A stretch of 6,905 nucleotides of DNA from JAHEFX01 sp964614585. Its GTDB lineage: Bacteria > Actinomycetota > Acidimicrobiia > Spongiisociales > JAENVV01. The stretch spans positions 1 to 6,905 of the forward strand of contig CAZTLW010000126.1 of the NCBI GenBank assembly GCA_964614585.1. Reading direction: 5' to 3'. Under the pieces are notes generated by a model that was not told the origin of the DNA, did not search any database, and saw only the letters and a program-made list of their open reading frames with translations. Positions 1-6,118 of the stretch are shown here, piece by piece (the stretch's first letter is position 1; every line of letters starts with the position of its first letter). Made by a program: the position numbers and the translations under genes.

Positions 1-154
1 TCGCCGTCAGCCGGAGCGTGCCCCACTTGCCCGGCTTGGGTCGCCAGAGGCCCAGGCGGCCGCCCGAGGCCCCCACGAGTGCCCGGTGCACGTGCCAGGC
101 CGACGTCACGAACCACCGTGGCGGGACCCGGGCCGGCTTCGTCTCCTGCGTCAT
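1..154 (-). CDS. F420H2-dependent nitroreductase/quinone reductase family protein (Ddn-like), N-terminal part only
   Basis: Only the first 51 codons lie in the window; the frame stays open to base 1. The ATG is at 152-154 (minus strand). A strong ribosome binding site, GGAGGTGG, lies at 158-165, with its GGAGG core 6 nt from the start, and this fixes the start. The visible protein reads PRWFVTSAWHVHRAL (residues 12-26), then GGRLGLWRPKPGKWGTLRLT (31-50). This arrangement of a short amphipathic helix with a W-x-x-H-R pattern, then G-L-W-R-P and a G-T-L-x-L-T strand, is what I know from the N-termini of actinobacterial deazaflavin-dependent nitroreductases. Family members use F420H2 to reduce quinones or nitro compounds. 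The catalytic C-terminal two-thirds are missing, so activity cannot be judged. The family call rests on pattern memory, not on a search. Confidence 0.7.
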   Translation of the reverse strand, partial: MTQETKPARVPPRWFVTSAWHVHRALVGASGGRLGLWRPKPGKWGTLRLTA

Positions 155-274
155 CGACCACCTCCGTCCGTCGCATCATCGCGCCGGGCCACCACGGCTG
201 TCACGGGTGGACTGGTGCTGCCGGGTGGGGACGTCCGATGGCTTCGAAGCCCGGTGGTCCGTGTGTCGCGACGG
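155..274. other. Intergenic gap with a short palindrome
   Basis: This 120-nt gap separates the stop of the small membrane protein gene from the start of the Ddn-like gene; both genes read on the minus strand. It holds the Ddn-like ribosome binding site at 158-165 and a perfect 12-bp palindrome, GGCTTCGAAGCC, at 240-251. The palindrome begins 23 nt beyond the upstream stop codon. It could form a 4-bp stem with a TCGA loop, but no T-tract follows, so I do not call it a terminator. I see no convincing promoter. Confidence 0.4.
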
Positions 275-481
275 TCACCAGATGACCCCGGTGGCCCAGA
301 GGAGGCCGAGCACCACCAAGACGGCTCCGACGACCTGGAAGAAGCGATGGACCCCGTCCCCCCACAGGACCCTCGCACGAGCCGCCAGGACGCGGTAGAC
401 GACGAACCCCGAGTCCGTCCGACCCCAGTACACGAATGCGCCACCGATCGCCGCCATCACGACTCCCCACACAACGTTCAC
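275..481 (-). CDS. Small two-helix membrane protein, function unknown
   Basis: This encodes 68 residues with a GTG start at 479-481 and a TGA stop at 275-277. Residues 1-19 (MNVVWGVVMAAIGGAFVYW) form one hydrophobic helix and residues about 47-67 a second. A basic, amphipathic linker joins them (R21, R30, R35, R37, H45, R46), so a hairpin with the linker on the cytoplasmic side is likely. A G-rich stretch, GGGTGGG, lies just before the GTG and may serve as a ribosome binding site. I do not recognise a family. The helix-linker-helix layout favours a real gene over the overlapping frames, which give low-complexity Arg/Gly/Ser peptides. The gene starts 58 nt after the S10 peptidase stop on the same strand and may be cotranscribed with it. 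Nothing in the sequence ties it to metal resistance. Confidence 0.6.
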   Translation of the reverse strand: MNVVWGVVMAAIGGAFVYWGRTDSGFVVYRVLAARARVLWGDGVHRFFQVVGAVLVVLGLLWATGVIW

Positions 482-539
482 GCTGTCCCACCCAACCCCA
501 CGCGCCGTCGATACGAACCCACGGCTGGCCCTGCCCTGC

Positions 540-2003
540 TCAGCCCAGCGCCGACGCCACGAAGTCGGCGATGGCGGTGGTGAACGCCCGCCGGCTCGCC
601 TCCTTGGCGTAGAACATGTGGCCGCCCGGGAAGTGGCGGACGGTCAAGCGGTCGGCCATGGCCGGGTCGAGGCGCATGAGGTTCCGCAGGCGGTCGGAGG
701 CGAAATAGGGCGTGACGAGGTCGTGGATCCCGTGGGTCACGAAGGCCCGGAGGTGGGGGTTGAGCGCCATGCCGTAGCGGAAGTCGTCGGTGGCGCCCTC
801 GGCGGGGGCGAAGGCGTGCCGCTCCATGTCGACCTTCCACGCCTGGTTGACCTCGTAGCTCAGCACCCGGTACTCGCGGTCGGTCTCGACCCCGATGATC
901 GATCGAAGCAACTGGTTCACCGCCGTCGTGTAGGCGGCCGTCGAACCCGACAGCGTCGGGTCGGGGCCGAGGAAGGACTCGCGATCGGGGAACGGGTCCG
1001 TCACCGAGATCGTCGCGTCGTAGAGGCCCAGCACCTGGCGCTCGCCCCGCAACAGGCCCCGGGCGAAGGCCCGGATCGTGATCCGGCCCTCGGCGCGCTC
1101 GATCTCGTCCACCGGCAGGCCCAGCAGGGCCGCCTGGCGGCCAATGACCGCCCCGCGCTCCTCGGGGTCCATCGATGCCCCCTGGGTGAGGAAGCGGGCG
1201 TAGTCGCCGGTGGCGAAGGCCTCGGCGGTCGCCGCCACCTCGGCAGGGTCGTCGTCGGGCCCGAAGGCCTGCGACCGACCATGGTGGGCGGCGGCGAGGG
1301 CCATGACCGGGAGCGTGTCGATCCACCCCACCATGTCGTAGTCGGTGGGATTGAGGGGGGTCACCTCGAGGGCGGGGGAGATGAGGATCGCCCCGTTCAG
1401 GCCGATGCCGGTCGATTCCTGCAGCATCCGGGCCAGCCGGCCCACCCGGTAACCGCCGTAGCTCTCGCCGGCGATGAAGGCCGCCGACCCCCAGCGGTCG
1501 TTGTCGGACAGCCACCGGCCCATGAACTCGCCGAGCGACTCGAGGTCCCGCTTGACGCCGTAGTACTCCTGGGGGTCGTGGCCGTCCTTGCCGTCCCCCT
1601 CGGGCTGGATGATGCGGCTGAACCCGGTGCCGACCGGATCCACGAACACCAGGTCGGTGAAGGGCAGCCACGACGCCTCGTTCTCGACGAGGCGGGGCGG
1701 CATCGTCGGCAACGACCCGTCCGAGGGCAGGTCGACGCGCTTGGGTCCGACCGCACCCATGTGGAGGTACGCCGACGAGGCCCCGGGTCCCCCGTTGAAG
1801 ACGAAGGTCACCGGCCGATCGGGGGCGTCCACGACGTAGGACACCGAGAAGACCTCGGCGGCGGGCCGTTCGTCCTTGCGCAGCACCGTCCAGCCGGCGG
1901 TGGCGGTGTAGTCGAGGCGGTCGTCCGGCCCCTCCCAGGTCAGCTCGGCGGTGGCGCCGGGCGGCGCGGCATGGGTGGCGTCGGGGGTGGGTTCCTCGGT
2001 CAT
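540..2003 (-). CDS. Peptidase family S10 (serine carboxypeptidase-like) protein
   Basis: This is a 487-residue alpha/beta-hydrolase of the S10 family, whose characterised members cleave C-terminal residues from peptides at acidic pH. The family hallmarks are present in order. The oxyanion-region motif FNGGPGASS spans 69-77. DPVGTGFS spans 122-129. The nucleophile box GESYGG spans 179-184, with Ser181. The acid lies in HGIHDLVTPY, with Asp428, and the catalytic His in PGGHMFY, with His462. The full triad suggests an active enzyme. There is no signal peptide: the N-terminus is acidic and proline-rich, and the hydrolase core begins near residue 20. The protein therefore appears cytoplasmic, unlike the vacuolar or secreted eukaryotic members. 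The ATG at 2001-2003 has no clear Shine-Dalgarno sequence. The start lies 25 nt after the CopB stop, so cotranscription with the ATPase is likely. Its substrate cannot be inferred. Confidence 0.93.
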   Translation of the reverse strand: MTEEPTPDATHAAPPGATAELTWEGPDDRLDYTATAGWTVLRKDERPAAEVFSVSYVVDAPDRPVTFVFNGGPGASSAYLHMGAVGPKRVDLPSDGSLPTMPPRLVENEASWLPFTDLVFVDPVGTGFSRIIQPEGDGKDGHDPQEYYGVKRDLESLGEFMGRWLSDNDRWGSAAFIAGESYGGYRVGRLARMLQESTGIGLNGAILISPALEVTPLNPTDYDMVGWIDTLPVMALAAAHHGRSQAFGPDDDPAEVAATAEAFATGDYARFLTQGASMDPEERGAVIGRQAALLGLPVDEIERAEGRITIRAFARGLLRGERQVLGLYDATISVTDPFPDRESFLGPDPTLSGSTAAYTTAVNQLLRSIIGVETDREYRVLSYEVNQAWKVDMERHAFAPAEGATDDFRYGMALNPHLRAFVTHGIHDLVTPYFASDRLRNLMRLDPAMADRLTVRHFPGGHMFYAKEASRRAFTTAIADFVASALG

Positions 2004-2028
2004 GGACCGGACGGTACCCGGCGACGGC

Positions 2029-4065
2029 CTAGCCGTCGGCCGGCCGCAGCTCCACCCGGCGCAGCAACTGGGCGTTGACGGCCACGATCACGGTCGAGGC
2101 GCTCATGAGGACCGCACCGATCGCCGGGTCGAGGACGAAGCCCGCCCACAGGAAGGCCCCGGCGGCGGCCGGGAGGGCGACGACGTTGTAGCCGGCGGCC
2201 CACCACAGGTTCTGGAGCATCTTCCGGTAGCCGGCCTCCGACAACCGACGGACGGCGACCACGGCTCGGGGGTCGTCGGCGGCGAGCACGATGCCGGCCG
2301 ACTCGATCGCCACGTCGGTACCCGCCCCGATGGCGATGCCGACGTCGGCCTGGGCGAGTGCCGGGGCGTCGTTGACCCCGTCGCCGACCATCGCCACCCG
2401 ATGGCCCTCGTCCTGGAGCGCTTCCACCCGCTCGTGCTTGTCCTCGGGCAGCACCTCGGCGAGGACGTCGTCGATGCCCAGATCGGCGGCCACGGCCTCG
2501 GCCACCTCCCGGGCGTCGCCGGTGATGAGCGCCACCCGGACCCCGAGGTCGTGCAGTCGATCGATCGCCTCCCGGGATTCGGGTCGGACCTCATCCTCGA
2601 GCGAGATCGCCCCGACGACGGCGCCGTCATCGATCACGTGGAGGACGGCGGCCCCCCGCTTGCGCCACGGTCGGGCGGCCTCGTCGAGCGCTTCGGGTAC
2701 GTCGAGGTCGCGTTCGCGCAACAGCGCCGGCCCGCCGACGGCCACCGGGCGCCCGTCCACGGTTGCCTCGACGCCGCGGCCGCTCATCGCCGAGATGTCG
2801 GTGGCCGACGGCGGGGTGCCGTGCTCGTCGGCGGCGGTGACGATGGCGCGGGCAAGGGGGTGCTCGGATTCGGCCTCGACGGCCGCGGCCAGCAGGAGCA
2901 GGTCGCCCTCGTCCCGATCGACGGTGGCGACATCGGTCACCCGGTGGGAGCCGGCGGTGAGGGTGCCGGTCTTGTCGAACAGCACGGTGTCGACCTGTCG
3001 CATCCGCTCGAGCGACAGCCGGTCCTTCACGAGGATGCCGTCACTGGCGGCCATCGAGGTCGAGATGGAGATGACGAGGGGGATGGCGAGGCCGAGCGCG
3101 TGGGGGCAGGCGATCACGAGCACGGCCACCGTCCGGACGACCGCCTGGTCGGGCGACTCGATGGCGAGCCACACGGTGACCGTGATCGCGGCGGCGCCGA
3201 CGGCGATGTAGAAGAGGAGGGCGGCGGCGCGGTCGGCGAGGTCCTGGGCCCGCGAGCGCGAGCCCTGGGCCTCCTCCACGAGGCGGCGGATGCCGGCGAG
3301 GGCGGTGTCGTCGCCCACGGCCTCCACTCGCACCCGTAGCGAGTCGTCGGTGGCGACCGTGCCGGCGGCGACGTCGTCGCCCTCGGCCTTCGGGACCGGC
3401 TTCGACTCGCCGGTGACCATCGACTCGTCGACCTCGGCGCGCCCGTCGACGACGACGCCGTCGGCCGGTACCCGGGCGCCGGGCCTGACCAGCACCACGT
3501 CGTCGACGGCGAGCTCGTCGACTCGGACCGTCTCGGTGCCGCCGTCGGTGACCCGCTCGGCCTCGTCGGGCAGCAGCTCGGCGAGGGCCGTGAGGGCCCC
3601 GCGGGCGCGCCCGATGGCCCGCATCTCCACCCAATGGCCCAGGAGCATGACCGTGATCAGGCCCGCCAACTCCCACCAGAACTCGAGGTCGAACCAGCCG
3701 AGCGTGGTCGCCCACGACGCCACGAAGGCGACCGTGATGGCCATCCCGATGAGCAGCATCATCCCCGGTTGGCGCCGGCGGATCTCGGAGACGGCACCGC
3801 TCAGGAACGGCCACCCGCCGTGGAGGAAGATGATGGTGCCGAGGACCGGAGCCACCCACTCGGCACCGGGGAACGACACGGCCTCGTACCCGAACCAGCC
3901 CTGGATCGTCTCGGAGAAGTAGAGGACCGGCGCCGTCAGGGCCAGCGACCACCAGAACCGCTCGCGGAACTGGGCGGCGTGGTCGCCGTGGCCGGCGTGT
4001 TGGTCGTGGCCCTCGTCGTGGTCGCGTTCGGCCGGCGGGTCGTCGCGGCGGGTGTCGGTGGCCAT
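2029..4065 (-). CDS. copB: CopB-type (P1B-3) heavy-metal-translocating P-type ATPase, likely copper exporter
   Basis: This 678-residue inner-membrane pump moves metal ions outward at the cost of ATP. The cytosolic N-terminus is histidine-rich (H16, H20, H23, H26, H29) and lacks the CxxC domain of CopA types. Four membrane helices (about 37-53, 68-84, 102-121, 129-146) precede the actuator domain with TGES at 218-221. The metal-site helix carries Cys320-Pro-His322. Phosphorylation is at Asp364 in DKTGT. The SEHPL motif has His402-Pro403, and GDGVND spans 561-566. Helix 7 has N619-x6-Y626-N627-x4-P632 and helix 8 has P647-x6-MSASTx5-N664. The CPH motif with these helix 7 and 8 patterns is the P1B-3 signature, a group linked to Cu(II)/Cu(I) and sometimes Ag(I) export. 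All catalytic residues are present. The ATG at 4063-4065 has an AAGG 7 nt upstream. It is divergent from the arsenic operon across 90 nt. No copper regulator is visible nearby. Confidence 0.93.
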   Translation of the reverse strand: MATDTRRDDPPAERDHDEGHDQHAGHGDHAAQFRERFWWSLALTAPVLYFSETIQGWFGYEAVSFPGAEWVAPVLGTIIFLHGGWPFLSGAVSEIRRRQPGMMLLIGMAITVAFVASWATTLGWFDLEFWWELAGLITVMLLGHWVEMRAIGRARGALTALAELLPDEAERVTDGGTETVRVDELAVDDVVLVRPGARVPADGVVVDGRAEVDESMVTGESKPVPKAEGDDVAAGTVATDDSLRVRVEAVGDDTALAGIRRLVEEAQGSRSRAQDLADRAAALLFYIAVGAAAITVTVWLAIESPDQAVVRTVAVLVIACPHALGLAIPLVISISTSMAASDGILVKDRLSLERMRQVDTVLFDKTGTLTAGSHRVTDVATVDRDEGDLLLLAAAVEAESEHPLARAIVTAADEHGTPPSATDISAMSGRGVEATVDGRPVAVGGPALLRERDLDVPEALDEAARPWRKRGAAVLHVIDDGAVVGAISLEDEVRPESREAIDRLHDLGVRVALITGDAREVAEAVAADLGIDDVLAEVLPEDKHERVEALQDEGHRVAMVGDGVNDAPALAQADVGIAIGAGTDVAIESAGIVLAADDPRAVVAVRRLSEAGYRKMLQNLWWAAGYNVVALPAAAGAFLWAGFVLDPAIGAVLMSASTVIVAVNAQLLRRVELRPADG

Positions 4066-4118
4066 GACAGCGCCTTACCCGTTGTGGGGCGGACGGAACC
4101 GTGTCACCGACCGTTCGT

Positions 4119-4148
4119 TTGATAGTTCAACGACTGTTGAAGTAACAT
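4119..4148 (+). promoter_or_regulatory. Predicted promoter of the arsR-arsC fusion operon, leaderless
   Basis: TTGATA at 4119-4124 (-35-like) and TAACAT at 4143-4148 (-10-like) are 18 nt apart. A start site 7-8 nt past the -10 falls at 4155-4156, which is the A of the ATG. No Shine-Dalgarno sequence precedes that ATG (the bases read CATCGTTCCC), which fits a leaderless mRNA. The promoter is read from sequence only. Confidence 0.5.
4123..4144. promoter_or_regulatory. Predicted ArsR-family operator (perfect 6-4-6 inverted repeat)
   Basis: TTCAAC at 4126-4131 and GTTGAA at 4136-4141 are perfect inverted repeats around GACT. Skipping one mismatched base on each side, the outer TA (4123-4124) and TA (4143-4144) also pair, giving a 22-bp dyad. 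It fills the spacer between the predicted -35 and -10, where a bound dimer would block RNA polymerase. The AT-rich 6-4-6 form resembles ArsR/SmtB operators. The likeliest ligand is the winged-helix domain of the fusion protein encoded just downstream (autoregulation, inferred). Confidence 0.65.
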
Positions 4149-4155
4149 CGTTCCC

Positions 4156-4809
4156 ATGGACCTGTACGAACGGGCTCGGATCCACGAGGCGTTGGGCGAC
4201 CCCCATCGCCTCGAGATCGTCGATGCCCTGGTCGGCTCCGACCGCTCACCGGGTCACCTGGCCGAGGTGACCGGGATGGCCCCCAATCTGGTCGCCCACC
4301 ACCTCCGGGTGCTGGAGGGGGCCGGTGTCGTGGAGGTCCGGCGGTCGGAGGGGGACGGGCGTCGCCGCTACGTCCACCTGCTGGCGGCCGGGGTGGCTGC
4401 CGTCGGCGGCGCCGAGCCGGTCGATCGGCCGGTCGTGTTCGTCTGCACGCACAACTCGGCTCGCTCCCAGTTGGCGGCGGCGCTGTGGTCCCGGGCGTCG
4501 GGTGAATCCGCCACCAGCGCCGGGACCCATCCGGCCGAACGGGTGCACCCGAAGGCCGTGGCGGTGGGCGGTGCCCACGGCCTCGACCTCCGGGGCGCGA
4601 CGCCCCGGCTGCTCGAGCCCGACCGGGTCCCCGACGCCGTGGTGGTCACCGTCTGCGATCGAGCGGCCGAGGAGCTCGCCGAACCGCCCGATCGACACTG
4701 GTCGGTGCCCGACCCCGTCGCGGTGGGTACCGATGACGCATTCAACGCCGCGTTCGAGGCCCTGGTCGACTGGGTCGAACGCACCCAAACCCGAGAAGAG
4801 GAATCCTGA
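4156..4809 (+). CDS. ArsR-type repressor fused to an arsenate reductase (ArsC/LMW phosphatase-fold) domain
   Basis: This is a 217-residue two-domain protein. Residues about 5-78 form an ArsR winged helix: ALGDPHRLEIVDAL (12-25), helix-turn-helix GHLAEVTGMAPNLVAHHLRV (33-52), and a basic wing around RRSEGDGRRRYVHL (62-75). After a short Ala/Gly linker, residues about 92-212 form an ArsC domain. It has the P-loop C97-THNSA-R103-S, a second cysteine in VTVC167, and the catalytic acid Asp186 in VPDPV. The P-loop Cys, Arg and Asp suggest a working arsenate reductase. The third cysteine of the Staphylococcus pI258 type (seven residues after the second) is absent, so recycling may use Cys97-Cys167 or mycothiol. 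The DNA-binding half has no cysteine at all, unlike classical ArsR. It is the first gene of an operon, and its TGA overlaps the next ATG. Likely autoregulated through the dyad at 4123-4144. A tyrosine-phosphatase role for the second domain is less likely in this context. Confidence 0.88.
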   Translation: MDLYERARIHEALGDPHRLEIVDALVGSDRSPGHLAEVTGMAPNLVAHHLRVLEGAGVVEVRRSEGDGRRRYVHLLAAGVAAVGGAEPVDRPVVFVCTHNSARSQLAAALWSRASGESATSAGTHPAERVHPKAVAVGGAHGLDLRGATPRLLEPDRVPDAVVVTVCDRAAEELAEPPDRHWSVPDPVAVGTDDAFNAAFEALVDWVERTQTREEES

Positions 4810-4811
4810 TG
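4796..4811 (+). promoter_or_regulatory. Ribosome binding site and TGATG stop-start overlap ahead of arsC
   Basis: AAGAGGAA at 4796-4803 lies inside the end of the fusion gene, with GAGG 7 nt before the ATG at 4809-4811. The fusion stop TGA (4807-4809) shares its A with that ATG. This fixes the arsC start and suggests translational coupling. Confidence 0.75.
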
Positions 4812-5447
4812 CCCGTCGAACTCACCACCGAGCAGCACCTGCTGGTCAAGTCCGCCGCCGAGCGACTCCGCAAGGAGTTCGAGGGGGAGGTCAACGTCGA
4901 GACCATCCAGCGTCTCATGACCGACAGCTTCGACAAGATCATGGCGATGGCCCGGGTGCCCCAGTGGGTGCCGATCGTGACCGAGAAGTTCGCCCGTGAC
5001 CGCCTCCGCGCCCTCACGAGGCTCGAGCTCGGCGACTCGGCCAAGCCCGCCATCCTGTTCCTCTGCGTCCACAATGCCGGTCGCTCGCAGATGGCCGCCG
5101 GCTTCGCCCGTCACCTCGGTGGTGACCGGGTCGACGTCTTCTCCGGCGGGACCGAGCCGGCCGATGAGATCAACCGCGCCGCGGTCTCGGCCATGGCGGA
5201 GATCGGCATCGACATCACGAAGCAGAGCCCCCAGCCCTGGGCGGACGAGATCGTCCGCGCCGCCGACGTGATCGTCTCGATGGGGTGCGGGGACGCCTGC
5301 CCGGTCTACCCCGGCAAGAAGTACGTCGACTGGGAGCTCGAGGATCCCGCCGGCAAGCCGATCGAGGAGGTGCGGCCGATCCGGGACGACATCCGAGCCC
5401 GCGTCGAGGCGCTCCTGGAGGAGCTGGTCCCCGCCGGTACCGCCTAG
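4809..5447 (+). CDS. arsC: Arsenate reductase ArsC with N-terminal three-helix domain
   Basis: This 212-residue cytosolic enzyme reduces arsenate to arsenite. Residues about 6-70 are a helical N-terminal domain (TEQHLLVKSAAERLRKEF, then a helix around 31-48 and one around 55-69). I associate it with the three-helix-bundle domain found before ArsC in actinobacteria. Residues 80-205 form the phosphatase-like fold. The P-loop is C86-VHNAG-R92-SQMA. A second cysteine motif, MGC160GDAC164P, precedes YVDWELEDPAG, with Asp179 as the likely catalytic acid. The C-G-D-x-C-P form is typical of stand-alone actinobacterial ArsC, some of which recycle with mycothiol and mycoredoxin. Whether this one uses mycothiol or an internal Cys86/160/164 relay with thioredoxin cannot be told from sequence. 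It overlaps the fusion gene by one base, and the aquaporin start codon follows its TAG directly. It is the second ArsC domain encoded in the operon. Confidence 0.95.
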   Translation: MPVELTTEQHLLVKSAAERLRKEFEGEVNVETIQRLMTDSFDKIMAMARVPQWVPIVTEKFARDRLRALTRLELGDSAKPAILFLCVHNAGRSQMAAGFARHLGGDRVDVFSGGTEPADEINRAAVSAMAEIGIDITKQSPQPWADEIVRAADVIVSMGCGDACPVYPGKKYVDWELEDPAGKPIEEVRPIRDDIRARVEALLEELVPAGTA

Positions 5448-6113
5448 GTGGACGGCGCTCGGTCGACCGGTGCCGAGTTCGTCGGCACGGCCCTGTTGCT
5501 GACGCTGATCGTCGGGTCCGGGCGCCAGGTCGAGGCGCTGGGCTTCGACCCGTCCGCGCAGCTGTTGGCGCACGCCCTCGCCGTGGGTCTGGGGTTGGCG
5601 GTGCTGGTGGCCGTCTTCCTGCCGGTGTCTGGCTCCCAGTTCAACCCCGCCGTCACCCTCGTGGCGTGGGGGACCGGAGCCATGCCCCGTCGGCTGGTCG
5701 TCCCCCACCTCGTCGCCCAGTTCACCGGCGCCGTCGTCGGGGTGGTGGTCGCCAACCTCACCTACGGGGCACCGGCCGTCGAGGTGTCGACGAATGTGCG
5801 CGACGGTGTCCTCGGGGCCGAGGCGCTGGCCACGTTCTCGCTCGTGCTGGCCATCTTCGCCCTGGTGCGCGCCGGACGGCCCGAGTGGCTGCCGGCGGCC
5901 GTCGGGGGCATCGTCGCGGCCGGGATCGTGGCCACCGCATCCACCGGGTTCGCCAACCCGGCCGTGGCCGTGGCCCGGATCCTCACCGAGTCCTACACGG
6001 GGATCGCCCCCGAGTCCGTGCCGCCGTTCGTGGTCGTCCAACTCGTGGGGGCGGGACTGGCCGCCGTCGTCGCGGTGTGGCTGTGGCCGGGGCGACGCTC
6101 CGAATCGGGCTGA
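5448..6113 (+). CDS. aqpS: AqpS-like aquaglyceroporin (MIP family), probable arsenite channel
   Basis: This 221-residue membrane channel has about six helices and two half-helices carrying the MIP signature motifs. The first motif is SGSQFNPAV, with Asn66-Pro67-Ala68. The second is STGFANPAV, with Asn170-Pro171-Ala172. Helix 1 reads AEFVGTALLLTLIVGSG (9-25), typical of bacterial MIPs. The residue after the second NPA, almost always Arg in water and glycerol channels, is Val173 here. I recall that Sinorhizobium meliloti AqpS also has Val at this point and passes arsenite outward. The genetic context (ArsR-ArsC, ArsC, channel) matches that pathway, in which arsenite made from arsenate leaves by downhill diffusion. 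The start is GTG at 5448-5450, directly after the arsC TAG. No earlier start is possible in frame, and the next Met is residue 79, beyond helix 1. Translation probably depends on ribosomes finishing arsC. The stop lies 2 nt from the convergent arsR stop. Confidence 0.9.
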   Translation: MDGARSTGAEFVGTALLLTLIVGSGRQVEALGFDPSAQLLAHALAVGLGLAVLVAVFLPVSGSQFNPAVTLVAWGTGAMPRRLVVPHLVAQFTGAVVGVVVANLTYGAPAVEVSTNVRDGVLGAEALATFSLVLAIFALVRAGRPEWLPAAVGGIVAAGIVATASTGFANPAVAVARILTESYTGIAPESVPPFVVVQLVGAGLAAVVAVWLWPGRRSESG

Positions 6114-6118
6114 GCTCA
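6111..6118. other. Convergent stop codons in one palindrome
   Basis: TGAGCTCA is a perfect 8-bp palindrome. Its left TGA ends the aquaporin gene on the plus strand and its right TCA is the TGA of arsR on the minus strand. Only 2 bp lie between the genes, so there is no room for a terminator between them. Transcripts from the two units probably overlap at their 3' ends. Confidence 0.8.

Noticed and set aside
240..251. GGCTTCGAAGCC as a terminator
   Set aside because: It is a perfect palindrome, but the stem would be only 4 bp after leaving a loop, and no T-run follows on either strand.
18..583. Overlapping open frames on both strands near the left end (18-398 plus, 86-583 plus, 151-444 minus, 201-491 minus)
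   Set aside because: The products are Arg/Pro/Ser-rich with no motif. The small membrane protein at 275-481 and the Ddn-like start at 154 explain the region better.
618..2078. 486-codon plus-strand open frame
   Set aside because: It is the antisense shadow of the S10 peptidase, whose motifs and triad are intact on the other strand; the product is Gly/Val/Arg-rich without domains.
1951..3339. 462-codon plus-strand open frame
   Set aside because: It is antisense to copB and the start of the S10 gene, with composition-driven openness and no recognisable fold.
4066..4125. Copper operator or promoter for copB
   Set aside because: Reading the minus strand, I found no well-spaced -35/-10 pair and no CopY- or CsoR-like dyad that I could defend.
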